From: Cliona cf. orientalis
Taxonomy: Eukaryota; Porifera; Demospongiae; Clionaida; Clionaidae
Direction of reading: 5' to 3'
Length of the DNA stretch: 64,000 bases
Assembly (NCBI GenBank): GCA_963930775.1
Contig: OZ005693.1
Coordinates: 10,831,525 to 10,895,524, forward strand
Positions 21,884 through 32,444 of the stretch are shown piece after piece; position 1 is the first letter of the stretch, and each line of letters begins with the position of its first letter. Both the position numbers and the translations under genes were made by a program. A model generated the notes under the pieces. The model was not told the DNA's origin. It worked only from the letters and a program-made list of their open reading frames with translations, and did not search any database.

Positions 21884-24800
21884 ATGAGTGCAATCAGAAT
21901 GTCGGCTTTTATCCTACTACTGCTTCTTTTTGTCGTAAAATATTATGGTGCTACCAGTTCATTTCAAGCTCACAAGAATGATGGTTTGCTACCTGACTTT
22001 AATCACAGAAAAGTTCGTGATGTCAGTGATGGCTCAAACTCAGTATCTACAGAAGAGCCTTCGTTCGAGTACAACTATACAATAATTATTGATCCTAAAA
22101 ACGATACAGCTGTGGACAGTGAAGACTGCTATCCCCCTGAAGAAGGGGGAGTATCTGATATTCCGTGCAGAACCCTCAATTTTGCCCTCCAGTTTCATCC
22201 ACAAACTTCTATCAAATTCTATCTTGCCTCTTCTGACTCCACGTATCTTTTGAATACAAGCTTTACTTTTAATAAAGAAGAGAATATTGCTATTATTGGT
22301 AACAATCAAAGCTATCCCCAAATACCCAGAATTGAGTGCCATCAATCAAATGAATCGGGTTTAGCCTTCGAAAATTCAATGAATATCGTGCTAAACTCTG
22401 TCCAATTCTCATTTTGTGGGGCATTACGAAACAGCACCAGTAAAAACTTCTCCGCTGAAAGCGATAATTCAAGCTACGGGATTACTCTCTCTCAGTTTAA
22501 GGTGGCTCTATACTTCAATAATTGTACCAATGTTGAGATGAGTAACATCCTAGTTAATGAAAGTTCCCAAGCAATTGGAGTTGTGATGTACAACTCAATA
22601 GGTAAAGTTTCTGTATACATGAGTAATTTCACAAACAATCAAGTGGTAGTGAATGGAAATGAAAATCTCTTTGGTGGTGGAGGATTTGCTGTTGAGTTTA
22701 CCTACTGTCAACCTGGGGATAACACATGTAACAATGCAAGCTATAACAGTACTGGACGTAGAAATCGCAATGCTCGATATTTCTTCACAAACTGTCTGTT
22801 TCATAACAATAAGGCAATAGGTCAGTCCCTAAGAGACTTATCTTCATCGATAAATTTCATCATCCCTCTAAACACCTCGCATGAAGCTTTTGGACGAGGA
22901 GGTGGACTGTCAGTGTATTTCAAAGGTGATGCCACCAACAATACCATTGTTATTGAAAACTGTCACTTTATTGGCAACCGTGCTGTGTGGGGAGGTGGAC
23001 TACTTATTGAAATGGATGATAACACAATCAATAACACGGTTGTAGTTTCGAGTTGTTATTTTAAAAACAATCATTGCAACTTCACTGAAGAGTACGGCAC
23101 AGGAGGTGGCGCCCTGCGCGTAGCAACATATGTGTACTTTTGGGACTATTCATACAAGAACAGAAACACTACTGGCAGCGTAGTACGTATTGAGGGCTGT
23201 ACCTTCACAAACAACAAGGCTCTAGAAGGTGGTGCCCTCTCCGTAGATTTAGCAAGACAAGGGAGGTCCAATCCCTCACAAGTGACGGAAATTTTGGTCT
23301 CTCACTCCAAATTTTATTCAAATCATGGCCGCATAGGCTCAGCTGCCCAAGTCAGCTTGCATCCACTGTTTCCTGACGGGTATCTGTCTAAAGTGAAGTT
23401 TACAGACTGTACGTTTTCCAGTAATGACCTGAACTACCGCCATAAAATTATGAATGTTCATGTAGTTGGGATGGGAGCTGTTTATGTGAATGGTATATCT
23501 GTTGATTTTAACGGTACTGCTACATTTTTCAACAACTCTGGATCCGCCCTGGCAGTAGTTGGTGCACAAATCAATTTCTCTGGATGCAACGCTACCTTTA
23601 GCAAGAACAGTGGTGGAAATGGTGCAGGTATAGCTCTGTTGGGGATAGCTTACCTGCTAATTGGACAAAACACGAGGATGAATTTCACCGACAATCACGT
23701 ATCAGGCTATGGAGGGGCAATATACAATCAATACATTGGACAGGAGAACATGAAGTCTAATATCAACTGTTTTATGCGCTATGAGAATCCATTTATTGCT
23801 CCAAAAGATTGGGAAGTTTGGTTTTATTTCAGGAACAACTCGGCAGACAAACTTGGAAATTCGATTCACTCATCATCAATTCTTCCCTGTTCGTTAGCTG
23901 GGCACAATTTTGTCAAAAGGGAGGAAATATTCTGCTGGAATAAGGAACGGTGGATCTACGATTCTAGCAAGTGTCACTGCCAGATTTATACATCAGCACG
24001 AAGCTTCTCACTAATAAATACAGCAAGAAAGTCAGAATCTGATATTATTTATCCAGGAAGGGATGTTAATTTACAGCTACACGCTACTGATGATTTGGGT
24101 CACGATGTTACAAGTATCACAGTCTATAGTGCTTTTGTTCACAGAAAATACCAAGATTTTGCTCGAGTCGATCCTCGATTTGCATATATTGCTGATAATT
24201 CCATCACATTCAATGGTCAACCAGAAAGGAGCTTTAGCATTAGAATAGAAACAGCAACATTTCCCAAAGTTCACATCAATGTGAACGTAACAATGAAGAA
24301 ATGTCCTCCGGGATTCATACTTCGACCACCACCAGGACGTAGGGAGAGTGACAATTGCACAAATTTTGAAGATAGCACAAGCGCCAGTGTTTCTTGTCAT
24401 TGTATAAGGAAACACAGTTACCGTGGTAACCTTCGATGCTACGCCGACAACTGGAGTAGTCAGATTTCAACGAAATTCTGGATAGGATTTGACTCGAACC
24501 AATTGGACAAGGAAGATTTGGATTATTCGAAACTACTCATGGGGGTCTTCCCACCAGTTTACAGCCTTCACCGAAAGAGATCAACAAATTTTATCACTCT
24601 CTCAGGATACCATCATCACCGTGATTTGGACCAGAGAATATGCGAGGGAGAGCACAGAACTGGTGTACTATGTGGAAAATGTATGGATAATTATGCCGTT
24701 GCTGTCAATTCACCGAATTTCGAGTGTGTACCGTGTAACCAAACAAACACTGGAGAATTTATGGGACACTTTATTGGCTACATAACTTTAACCTACATTC

Positions 24801-26368
24801 CGATTCTGATTCTGCTTTTTGTCATTTTTTACTTCAATATAAAACTCACGAGCAGTGCTGCATCGGGGTTTATCCTGTATGCTCAAATGATTAGCAGTGG
24901 AGTGTTTAACATCACAGGGGGAACCGTGTCGTATCTTGACGTTGGATCGTTCCCACACGTCATGCAAAGAATGTATCGAACTATCTACGGTGTCTTCAAT
25001 TTGGACTCTCTCGCCAACGCTCTGCCATCTTTCTGCCTCAATAAGAAATTCACCACACTGGATGTGATTTGTTTGGATTATATCACCGCTTCTTTTCCGT
25101 TGATAATAATTTTACTCACGCACTATGTGGTTCGATTCAACCTACTCAGGAGGTGCAAATGTGTGAAAATTAAACCAAGAAAACCACTGAGAGCTAGAAT
25201 TGCCCGAAAGGTAAATATGGGCACCAAGCTCTTACATAGTGATGACAATGTCGATAAAAATAATCCTGAAGTTCCTCAAAAATCGCTGATACATGCATTT
25301 ATTGCTTTTATGCTTCTCTCCTACACAAAGTTCAGCCTTGCCGCAATGAATTCACTCCGTACAACGCATCTCTTTGATGCAGAAGGTACTACCATCGCTG
25401 ACAATCGCATCTACTTAGCCGGACACTTATCTCTCAATAGTCACCGCTACCTTCTACCTTATGGACTGTTGGCAATTTTTGTTTTCATCTCCATCGTTCT
25501 CCTCCCTCCCCTTCTGCTCCTTGGCCCGCTTCAGTTCATGGACTGGCTGATAGAGAAACCTGGATTTAATCGCCTCCACAAGATATGGCCCTCCATTGCC
25601 GTGCATACATTTCTGGATACATTTCAAGGCTTTTATAAACCAAATCGAAGGTTCTTTGCAGGAATGTACTTCCTCTTTCGGCTGGTTGTGTTTCTATCCT
25701 TTTGCTTTGCCCCGTCCAATATTCTGAGGTATATAATTCAACAGGTTGCAACACTAGTAATGATAGTCCTCATTTCCATACTTCAACCATACAAGATCAA
25801 CTTCTTCAATCACGTCGATACACTTATATTCTTTAATTTGGCCATTTTGAATGCATTTGCTCTCTACAACGTTTCCAACAATGTGACTCACTTTTCAATG
25901 GGTCTGTATGTGTTTGAGTGCTTCTTGGTGTGGACACCTTTTGTCTACATGGTCAGCTATGCAGTGTGGAGCTGTGTCCATGGCTCAAAATACAATCCCA
26001 AGATCAGCACGATGTGTCTACGAATAGGCAATCGGATGAGGGGAAGAGAGAAGGAGCCTCTTCTTCGAGACCCAATGACCACTCTTCAAGAGCTCCAAAA
26101 CCGTGCAGAATACCACGACTTGACGCTGACCGATTCCTTCACTGACGCTGACAAAGGAATGTTTAAAAGAGCAGCTGGGAAAAACACGTACCGTCCAGCT
26201 AGAAAAGGTGATGCCGGAGTCAAAACGACAGTGGTGAGTCTTACATCGTGTGCTTCAGAGGAGCACGCTGGACTGCAGGTAGCAGAGAGTGAGAGCAGCT
26301 GTAATGAGAGTGAAGACTCTGGTGCAGGAATACCCTCCAACAGTTCAAACATCTCAACTTCCCTTTAG
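21884..26368 (+). CDS. Beta-helix multi-pass membrane protein, array copy 1
   Basis: A single-exon frame of ~1,494 aa. I start at ATG 21884, just before a signal peptide (MSAFILLLLLFVVKYYGA). The frame opens upstream to an ATG at 21818, but acceptor-like CAG sites lie there and the paralogues appear to have a 5'-UTR intron. The ectodomain begins with a Cys-x5-20-Cys start motif (VDSEDCYPP...IPCRTLNFAL), then ~600 residues of irregular right-handed beta-helix repeats with Gly turns (GGGGFAVEF, GRGGGLSVYF, VWGGGLLIEMDDN, GTGGGALRV) and many Asn sequons. A Cys-rich stalk follows (CPPGF; GVLCGKCMDNYAV), then about nine membrane helices with a conserved HTFLDTFQGFYKPNRRFF loop. The cytosolic tail carries EKEPLL, an acidic-dileucine type signal, and MFKRAAGKNTYRP. 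The resemblance to chlamydial Pmp repeats is structural only. Function unknown. Confidence 0.88.
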   Translation: MSAIRMSAFILLLLLFVVKYYGATSSFQAHKNDGLLPDFNHRKVRDVSDGSNSVSTEEPSFEYNYTIIIDPKNDTAVDSEDCYPPEEGGVSDIPCRTLNFALQFHPQTSIKFYLASSDSTYLLNTSFTFNKEENIAIIGNNQSYPQIPRIECHQSNESGLAFENSMNIVLNSVQFSFCGALRNSTSKNFSAESDNSSYGITLSQFKVALYFNNCTNVEMSNILVNESSQAIGVVMYNSIGKVSVYMSNFTNNQVVVNGNENLFGGGGFAVEFTYCQPGDNTCNNASYNSTGRRNRNARYFFTNCLFHNNKAIGQSLRDLSSSINFIIPLNTSHEAFGRGGGLSVYFKGDATNNTIVIENCHFIGNRAVWGGGLLIEMDDNTINNTVVVSSCYFKNNHCNFTEEYGTGGGALRVATYVYFWDYSYKNRNTTGSVVRIEGCTFTNNKALEGGALSVDLARQGRSNPSQVTEILVSHSKFYSNHGRIGSAAQVSLHPLFPDGYLSKVKFTDCTFSSNDLNYRHKIMNVHVVGMGAVYVNGISVDFNGTATFFNNSGSALAVVGAQINFSGCNATFSKNSGGNGAGIALLGIAYLLIGQNTRMNFTDNHVSGYGGAIYNQYIGQENMKSNINCFMRYENPFIAPKDWEVWFYFRNNSADKLGNSIHSSSILPCSLAGHNFVKREEIFCWNKERWIYDSSKCHCQIYTSARSFSLINTARKSESDIIYPGRDVNLQLHATDDLGHDVTSITVYSAFVHRKYQDFARVDPRFAYIADNSITFNGQPERSFSIRIETATFPKVHINVNVTMKKCPPGFILRPPPGRRESDNCTNFEDSTSASVSCHCIRKHSYRGNLRCYADNWSSQISTKFWIGFDSNQLDKEDLDYSKLLMGVFPPVYSLHRKRSTNFITLSGYHHHRDLDQRICEGEHRTGVLCGKCMDNYAVAVNSPNFECVPCNQTNTGEFMGHFIGYITLTYIPILILLFVIFYFNIKLTSSAASGFILYAQMISSGVFNITGGTVSYLDVGSFPHVMQRMYRTIYGVFNLDSLANALPSFCLNKKFTTLDVICLDYITASFPLIIILLTHYVVRFNLLRRCKCVKIKPRKPLRARIARKVNMGTKLLHSDDNVDKNNPEVPQKSLIHAFIAFMLLSYTKFSLAAMNSLRTTHLFDAEGTTIADNRIYLAGHLSLNSHRYLLPYGLLAIFVFISIVLLPPLLLLGPLQFMDWLIEKPGFNRLHKIWPSIAVHTFLDTFQGFYKPNRRFFAGMYFLFRLVVFLSFCFAPSNILRYIIQQVATLVMIVLISILQPYKINFFNHVDTLIFFNLAILNAFALYNVSNNVTHFSMGLYVFECFLVWTPFVYMVSYAVWSCVHGSKYNPKISTMCLRIGNRMRGREKEPLLRDPMTTLQELQNRAEYHDLTLTDSFTDADKGMFKRAAGKNTYRPARKGDAGVKTTVVSLTSCASEEHAGLQVAESESSCNESEDSGAGIPSNSSNISTSL

Positions 26369-26537
26369 CTATAAAATTTAATAATAAGCTAATCATAATT
26401 GTTACTATCATTGCAATGCGCATGCGTACATACTAAGTACGTTGTGGGTCAATATTGCCGCGCCGCCCAGGCGCCCATCTAGATCTAGTCACATGCAATA
26501 TGACGTCACCCTAGCCGGACCTGTACCTAGTACCTCA
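26369..26537. promoter_or_regulatory. Spacer with NRF-1-like and CRE-like motifs
   Basis: Between array copy 1 and the nested MITE there is TGCGCATGCG at 26417-26426 and TGACGTCA near 26501. Both are known vertebrate promoter motifs. Whether they act on copy 2, about 1 kb downstream, cannot be told. Confidence 0.35.
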
Positions 26538-27071
26538 TAGTCTCGTCCCCAGACCCCGCCCCAAAAGAAGGGAGAAGGGTCTGGGGACTAGTCTCGTTCC
26601 CAGACCCCATCACGCACGCGAGGAAAGGGTCTGGGGACATTGGAGGCCTTTTCTTGGTCGTGCGCACCATCACGTGACTGCACGTGCTCCAATACAAACC
26701 TATGCAAATAATCACATGATTGCTGAGCTTGCAGAACCAAGAATCAGCGCCAATGTCCCCAGACCCTTTCCTCCCTTTGGGGGTGGGGTCTGGGGACGAG
26801 ACTATCTGGGGACTGGCGAGCGTTTTCTTGGTTGTGCATCATCAGCAGTTTTGTTTTCAGGTAAACCAATCAGATCACAGCTTTGGCACGGTCATATGAC
26901 TCACTGCCCGCAGGAATGTAACGGTAGAGCCTACTAACCAATCAGATTCGAGATTTGTTTGAGCGCTGGCGATGTCGGCGCGCGCACCCAAAGCCGGCCA
27001 AACCCAGCAAACGCTCGCCAGTCCCCAGACCCTTCTCCCTTCTTTTGGGGCGGGGTCTGGGGACGAGACTA
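26538..27071. mobile_element. Mutator-like MITE (outer element) with 9-bp target duplication
   Basis: A 534-bp element (318 bp without the insert and its extra duplication copy). Both ends carry ~50-bp inverted repeats beginning TAGTCTCGTCCCCAGACCCC and continuing with a purine-rich AAAAGAAGGGAGAAGGG block. The 9-bp direct repeat AGTACCTCA flanks it (26529-26537 and 27072-27080). Long TIRs with a 9-bp duplication are characteristic of Mutator-like elements; the family call is inference. There is no coding capacity. A related element is inserted into its left arm. It lies between array copies 1 and 2. Confidence 0.9.
26589..26804. mobile_element. Mutator-like MITE (inner element) inserted in the outer one
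   Basis: A 216-bp element starting TAGTCTCGTTCCCAGACCCC and ending with the inverse GGGGTCTGGGGACGAGACTA. It is flanked by the 9-bp duplication TCTGGGGAC (26580-26588 and 26805-26813), which is outer-element sequence. The outer arm resumes exactly after it (TGGCGAGCG). The insertion therefore postdates the outer element, and the two belong to the same or sister subfamilies. Confidence 0.88.
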
Positions 27072-27080
27072 AGTACCTCA

Positions 27081-27455
27081 AGGCCTCGAAGCAGATGCTA
27101 CAAATGCAAGTCTGGACAGAGGTAAATTAAATTCGATTGAATCCTGCATGTGAGTGAATTGATTTGTAGTGCATGGATTGCATCAATTTCTGATAATACC
27201 ATAATGTTGCCCAGTAGCTTTAGTATACGTGACCTTTGCATCTTTAGCTTAGAATCGCTGGCTTTTGTGTAGGTAGCCCTGACCTTATCGAGAAGAAGAA
27301 ATTGTGGGTGGGGCTCGTTATCACCTCACGGCCTGCATGTACCCACTAAAATATCCCATGAGTGGCCGCGGGATAAGATCGTGGTTTTTAGTTTGTGTAA
27401 CTAATGTTGTACTTGCACACATAACTTACAGCCATAAACTCCCACAACTTTTGGA
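27081..27455 (+). promoter_or_regulatory. 5' region of array copy 2, duplicated in front of copy 3
   Basis: Matches 32030-32444 along most of its length. The strongest block is 27304-27384 (GTGGGTGGGGCTCGTTATCA... to GATCGTGG), matching 32282-32362. AGAG|GTAAAT near 27120 and ACTTACAG|CCATAAAC near 27432 have equivalents before copy 3, so a 5'-UTR intron is likely. The duplicated unit thus included promoter and leader as well as the coding exon. Confidence 0.6.
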
Positions 27456-30400
27456 ATGATGCTCTATTTGTATGGATTTCTCATTGTCTCCTGGATATCG
27501 TTTGGCGGTGCAACAACAATACCGGCACCCTCGCACAATGAACGCTCGAATGAACACAAAATCAAAAGGGCTACAGATTCGACTTATGTTATCGAGATTG
27601 ACCCAGATAGCAGTGAAGCTGTTGATAATGAGACCTGCCACCCCACCCCCAATAAACCAAGCACCGTTCCCTGCAAAAGCCTGGATTATGCATTTCAACA
27701 GAATTACGGCATCAGCAACTCCATCACGTTTTTGCTCGTTTCGCCAAACTCCACATACACTCTCACTACTAATGCAACGTTTCAAGATTTGAGTGGAATC
27801 AGTATCATTGGAAACAGCTCTACTACTGATCTACCGGTCGTTGTCAAGTGTACTGCGCCTAACTCTGGTCTTGCATTTCTGCACTCAAATAGGATAGAGA
27901 TTCATTACATACGTTTTATTGGTTGTGGCGCAGTGCATAACAGCACTAGTAGAGATTTTACAGTTCGAACAATGCAAATGATACCGATTAACGTTACCCT
28001 CTATTTCTACAATTGCTCTGATGTTAACATGTTTCGAGTCGAAGTGTTCAATAGTTCACAAGCGACCGGGGTCGTGATGTACGACACAAATGGACGAATT
28101 CAAGTAACAGAGTGCACTTTTTTCAATAACTCAGCTGAAGAAGGTACCCTTGGGGGAGGGGGATTTGCTGTGGAGTTTACATACTGCAGTCCGGGAAACA
28201 CTTCATGCCCAAATGACTTCAGAGAATATGATCCCGGCTATAGAAGGGTGAACATACCTGCTGAATACAATTTTACCGATTGTCACTTTGAAAAGAACGT
28301 CGCTCATAGTCAGAATTACACAAGTAGTGCTGGAAATCTGATTTTTGCGTCACTGGCAAACCATACTGCCATCGGACGTGGTGGTGGCCTATCAATCTAC
28401 TACAAAGGCATTGCCAAGAATAAATCCATCAATATTAACAACTGTAACTTCACCAACAGTAGTGCTGTGTGGGGAGGCGGACTGCTCATTGAAATGGACG
28501 ACAATACCATTACCAATAAGGTTAAAATCTCTAACTGTACCTTCATAGCAAATCATGCATTCTTTCATGACGACTATGGTACAGGCGGAGGTGCTATTCG
28601 CATTGCTATTACACTGTACTTCTGGAGCGACGTTTATCAAAGAGAGAACTATACAAGAAATGAGATTATAATAGAATATTCGAACTTTTCTACCAACAGA
28701 GCCATCCAAGGTGGTGCTATTTCATTCTCGATCGCTCGACAACGTTTGAGTCACTTATCACAGGTGACATATCTCCTTGTTTCAGACTGCACTTTTGACG
28801 AAAACAGAGCACAAGTAGGCTCAGCTGTATCTGGCAACATGTACCCAGTCTTTAGTAAAGGTCTCATTGCACCTCTCACATTCCAATCTTGCCATTTTTT
28901 GTCCAATCGCATCAAGAATGAGAAAACCCCAAATGATACGTTGAAATCTCATCCATACAGACTGGGAGCGGTGTACGTAAACAAGATACCAGCTACCTTT
29001 AGCGACCATGTAAACTTTACAAGCAATCGTGGTACAGCCTTTGCTGCTATTGGGGCTCAAGTAGACTTCAATGGAACATATGCCATCTTTTCCAAAAATG
29101 TTGGTACAACAGGAGGTGCACTGGCCCTGCTTGGTGCTTCGTCGATTCTAGCTGGGCCAAACACTTTCATGGAGTTCACTGAAAACTATGCCTCACTCTA
29201 TGGTGGTGCCATATACAACCAATACATCACCAAAGAGGACTTGAAGTCCAGTGTCGACTGCTTTTTTCGCTACAGTGATCCATTCGTGGGCCCATTCAGT
29301 TGGAATGCTAATTTTGTGTTCACCAATAACTCAGCCAAAAAGTTGGGAAACTCCATCTATACTACTGCTGCACTTCCATGCTTGTGGGCAAGGCCGCAGA
29401 CGAACAATGAGGGCTACCACAGTGACTATATATTCTGTAGCACGGAGCAATGGAACTTCACCGCTTCAAACTGCACAGAGCAGATCTATACTGAGGCACG
29501 TAGGATAACATTTCGAGACAATGCAGCTTCGCTAGTCACAGTATACCCCGGACACGAGTTCACCTTGCCACTGGATGCATTTGATGACTTCAATCATAAT
29601 GTCACTCGTGATACTGTCTATGCAGCCGATATCCAGAATAGGTATGCGGACGTGGTGCCTGACTTTGCGTATGTTGCCCATAATACTATCGCCATCACCG
29701 GCAAGCCAAGAACAAACTTGAGTATGAATATGTACACGGATGGTTTTCGTACAATGTACATAAAACTGAAATTGAATATTTCGTCATGCCCTCCTGGATT
29801 TGACCAAGTTAATGATTCAGATACAGAAATGTACCTCATGAACGAAATCGAACCGCACGAAAATGATCCGGAGAAGCACAGTTCGTGCAAGTGTCCTGAT
29901 AGAACAGTCTTCAATGGGAATCTCAGATGCCTTGACCATGAATTTCACAGTCAAATTCGCAAAGGATACTGGATTGGCAAAAAAGATGCAGACCTGTATT
30001 ATATGGGAATCATTTCACAGTATTATACTGATAAAACAAAAGATGAATACATCAATATATCCACTGAGTCAGACGACAATTCCATCAATGAGAAAGTCTG
30101 TGGTGGAGCCTACAGGTGTGGACAATTATGCGGAAAATGTCGTAAAGGCTTTGCAGTTGCTATCAACTCCAGGACCTATGAATGTGTGTCTTGTGAGACC
30201 GACATAGGTATCGTCAAGAAAGTAGGCTACAGTGTCGCTTACATTGCCCTGACCTATCTTCCTATATCCTCGGCTTATTCTTTGCTATCATAATGTTTAA
30301 CTTTAAGCTAACGAGCAGTGCAGCACTGAGCTTCGTACTGTTTGCACAGATGATAGGCAGTGGAGTGTTCAGTCTCACTGCCGATCAAGAATTTTACCTC

Positions 30401-31861
30401 AAAAATGCGAACATAGACCGAATGGAAAAAGCCTATAGTGTAGTATATGGGTTCTTCAATCTGAACTCTCTTGCCTTTCTGATTCCACACATCTGCATCA
30501 GTAAGAATCTGACTACACTAGATGTCCTTGCCCTGGAGTATGTTATTGCAGCATTTCCAATCGCAATAATCGTAATAATTTACCTTGTGTACCGTTGCAA
30601 ATCGTTGAAGTGTGGTTGCTACGAAAGAAGGAGGCGGAGTCGACGGTTACGTGGCGCAGGCATTTCGAGCACCACAACTGCTCAGAGTACAGATACAGCC
30701 TTACGAGAAGCTGCTAAACCTCGTGGAAATACTCTGATCCATGCCTTTGTTGCTTTCTTGTTTCTCTCTTACACCAAGTTTAGCCTGGCTTCGATGTTTA
30801 CGCTAAGTGTAACCGAGCTATTTGATAAAGATGGGACTCCTGGAGGGACTTTCTATGTATACTATGCAGGCCATTTGAAATTTAGTGAACGCAGATTCCT
30901 TTTTCCCTATGGACTTTTGGCTATTTTTATCCTAATCTTCATTGTGATTCTACCACCCCTACTCCTACTAGGCCCAATCCAATTTATTGACTGGTTGATT
31001 GATAAGCGAGGATTTCGCTGGTTAGAAAGGGTGTGGCCTTCCATTACCATTCACACATTTCTTGACACGTTCCAAGGTTTCTACAAACCAAATCGAAGGT
31101 TCTTTTCGGGAATTTACTTTCTCTTCCGACTAGCAGTTTTCCTAAATTATAGCTTCAGTCAGACGATCGTGGAACAATACGTCTTTCAGCAAATTGCTGT
31201 GTTGGTACTAATTGTTCTCATTGCTCTTTTTCGACCCTACATTAGAGATTTTTACAACTATTTAGACGTGCTTATTCTTTTCAACTTGGGCACTGTGAAT
31301 GCTCTTGCCATCTACATCTACACCAGCAGCAAATTCCCTCATAAAGTATACGTGGTGCAGTGCATTCTCGTGTGGTTACCACTCGTCTACATGCTCTGTT
31401 ATGTTGTCTGGAATCGTGTGCACCACAGGAAATGGTATAAAACATTAAAAGATAAACTAGTCCGCTTCACCAAATTTTCACAAGAAGATGGTGCTAGTGT
31501 TCGTGAGGAACGTGAACCGCTACTTGGTAACAATCCGGATATTCTTGCAGACAGATCACTAGAAGAATCTGTAAATACGCCATCGAATGGAGACCCAGAC
31601 GAACATCTATTCCGACGAGCATCTAGAAGAAATCGCTACCGAAGTACCAATCAGAATATCAATCAGCAGTCCCCCGGTGCTGATTCAAGAGCAGCTCCTG
31701 GTAGGCCAGGCTCCATGGTTGTGAGCATATGGGAAGAAGAATCAGCAGCAGAGAAAGATTTGGTGAAAAATGATTCTGGAACCGGGACCGGGACTGGGAC
31801 TGGGACTGGAACCAGTACTGGGGGATCTTCAACGTCTGGATTCAATTCCAATGATTCTTAG
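27456..31861 (+). pseudogene. Beta-helix multi-pass membrane protein, array copy 2, with one frameshift
   Basis: Starts with tandem ATGs (27456, 27459) at the signal peptide MMLYLYGFLIVSWISFGGAT, the same place as copy 3. The first frame (27456-30293, 945 aa) covers the beta-helix and Cys-rich stalk. The second (30293-31861) holds the remaining membrane helices and the tail (EREPLL; LFRRASRRNRYRS). The break is in the first membrane helix near 30262: CTTCCTATATCCTCGG here against CTTCCCATCCTCGG in copy 3, two extra bases. Everything else is open on both sides, so this is a very young pseudogene, a null allele or a sequence error. The first ~440 codons are nearly identical to copy 3, the middle is clearly diverged, and the tail is again near-identical. 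It has a Gly-Thr run of six dipeptides. Confidence 0.85.
31778..31813 (+). repeat. Coding hexanucleotide repeat (Gly-Thr)6, copy 2
   Basis: Tandem GGGACT/GGGACC/GGAACC units encode six Gly-Thr dipeptides near the C-terminus of array copy 2. Copy 3 has eight in the same place and copy 4 only a short Gly-rich equivalent. Confidence 0.9.
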
Positions 31862-32444
31862 CTATTTAATAATTATTTGATAGTAACTTGTAGAAGCTAC
31901 TATAATTGTTAATAATATTCATGTGTGTATGCAGCAGCTATCTATAATAATATTCATAAATAATTATTTAATAATAATTGATGCGAGCTGATAGGCGTGG
32001 TCAAGAGATCGAGTTCGACAGGAATCGATGCAGATGAAGTCTGGCCGGAGGTAAGTTAGCCTAATTTAATTTTTATTGTGATTATTGCGACGTATATATT
32101 ATAGCAATCCTGCATGTGAGCGAATTGATTTGTAGTGCATCGTGATGAACGGCCTAGTCTACGGTCTGTCATCGTGCAGCGTTTTCCATAATGTTGCCAG
32201 TAGCTTCAGTATACGTGACCTTCGTCTGGCTTTTGTGTTGATACTAGTATATAGCCCCCTGACCACAGCTCAGAAGAAATCGTGGGCGGGGCTCATTATC
32301 ACCTCGCGGCCTGCATGTCCCACTAAAGTATCCGTAAGTGGCCGCGGGATATAAGATCGTGGCTTTCGGTCTGTGTAACTAATGTTGTACTTGCACCACG
32401 TATGCTTCCACACATACAGCCATAAAACTCCCACAACTTTTGGA

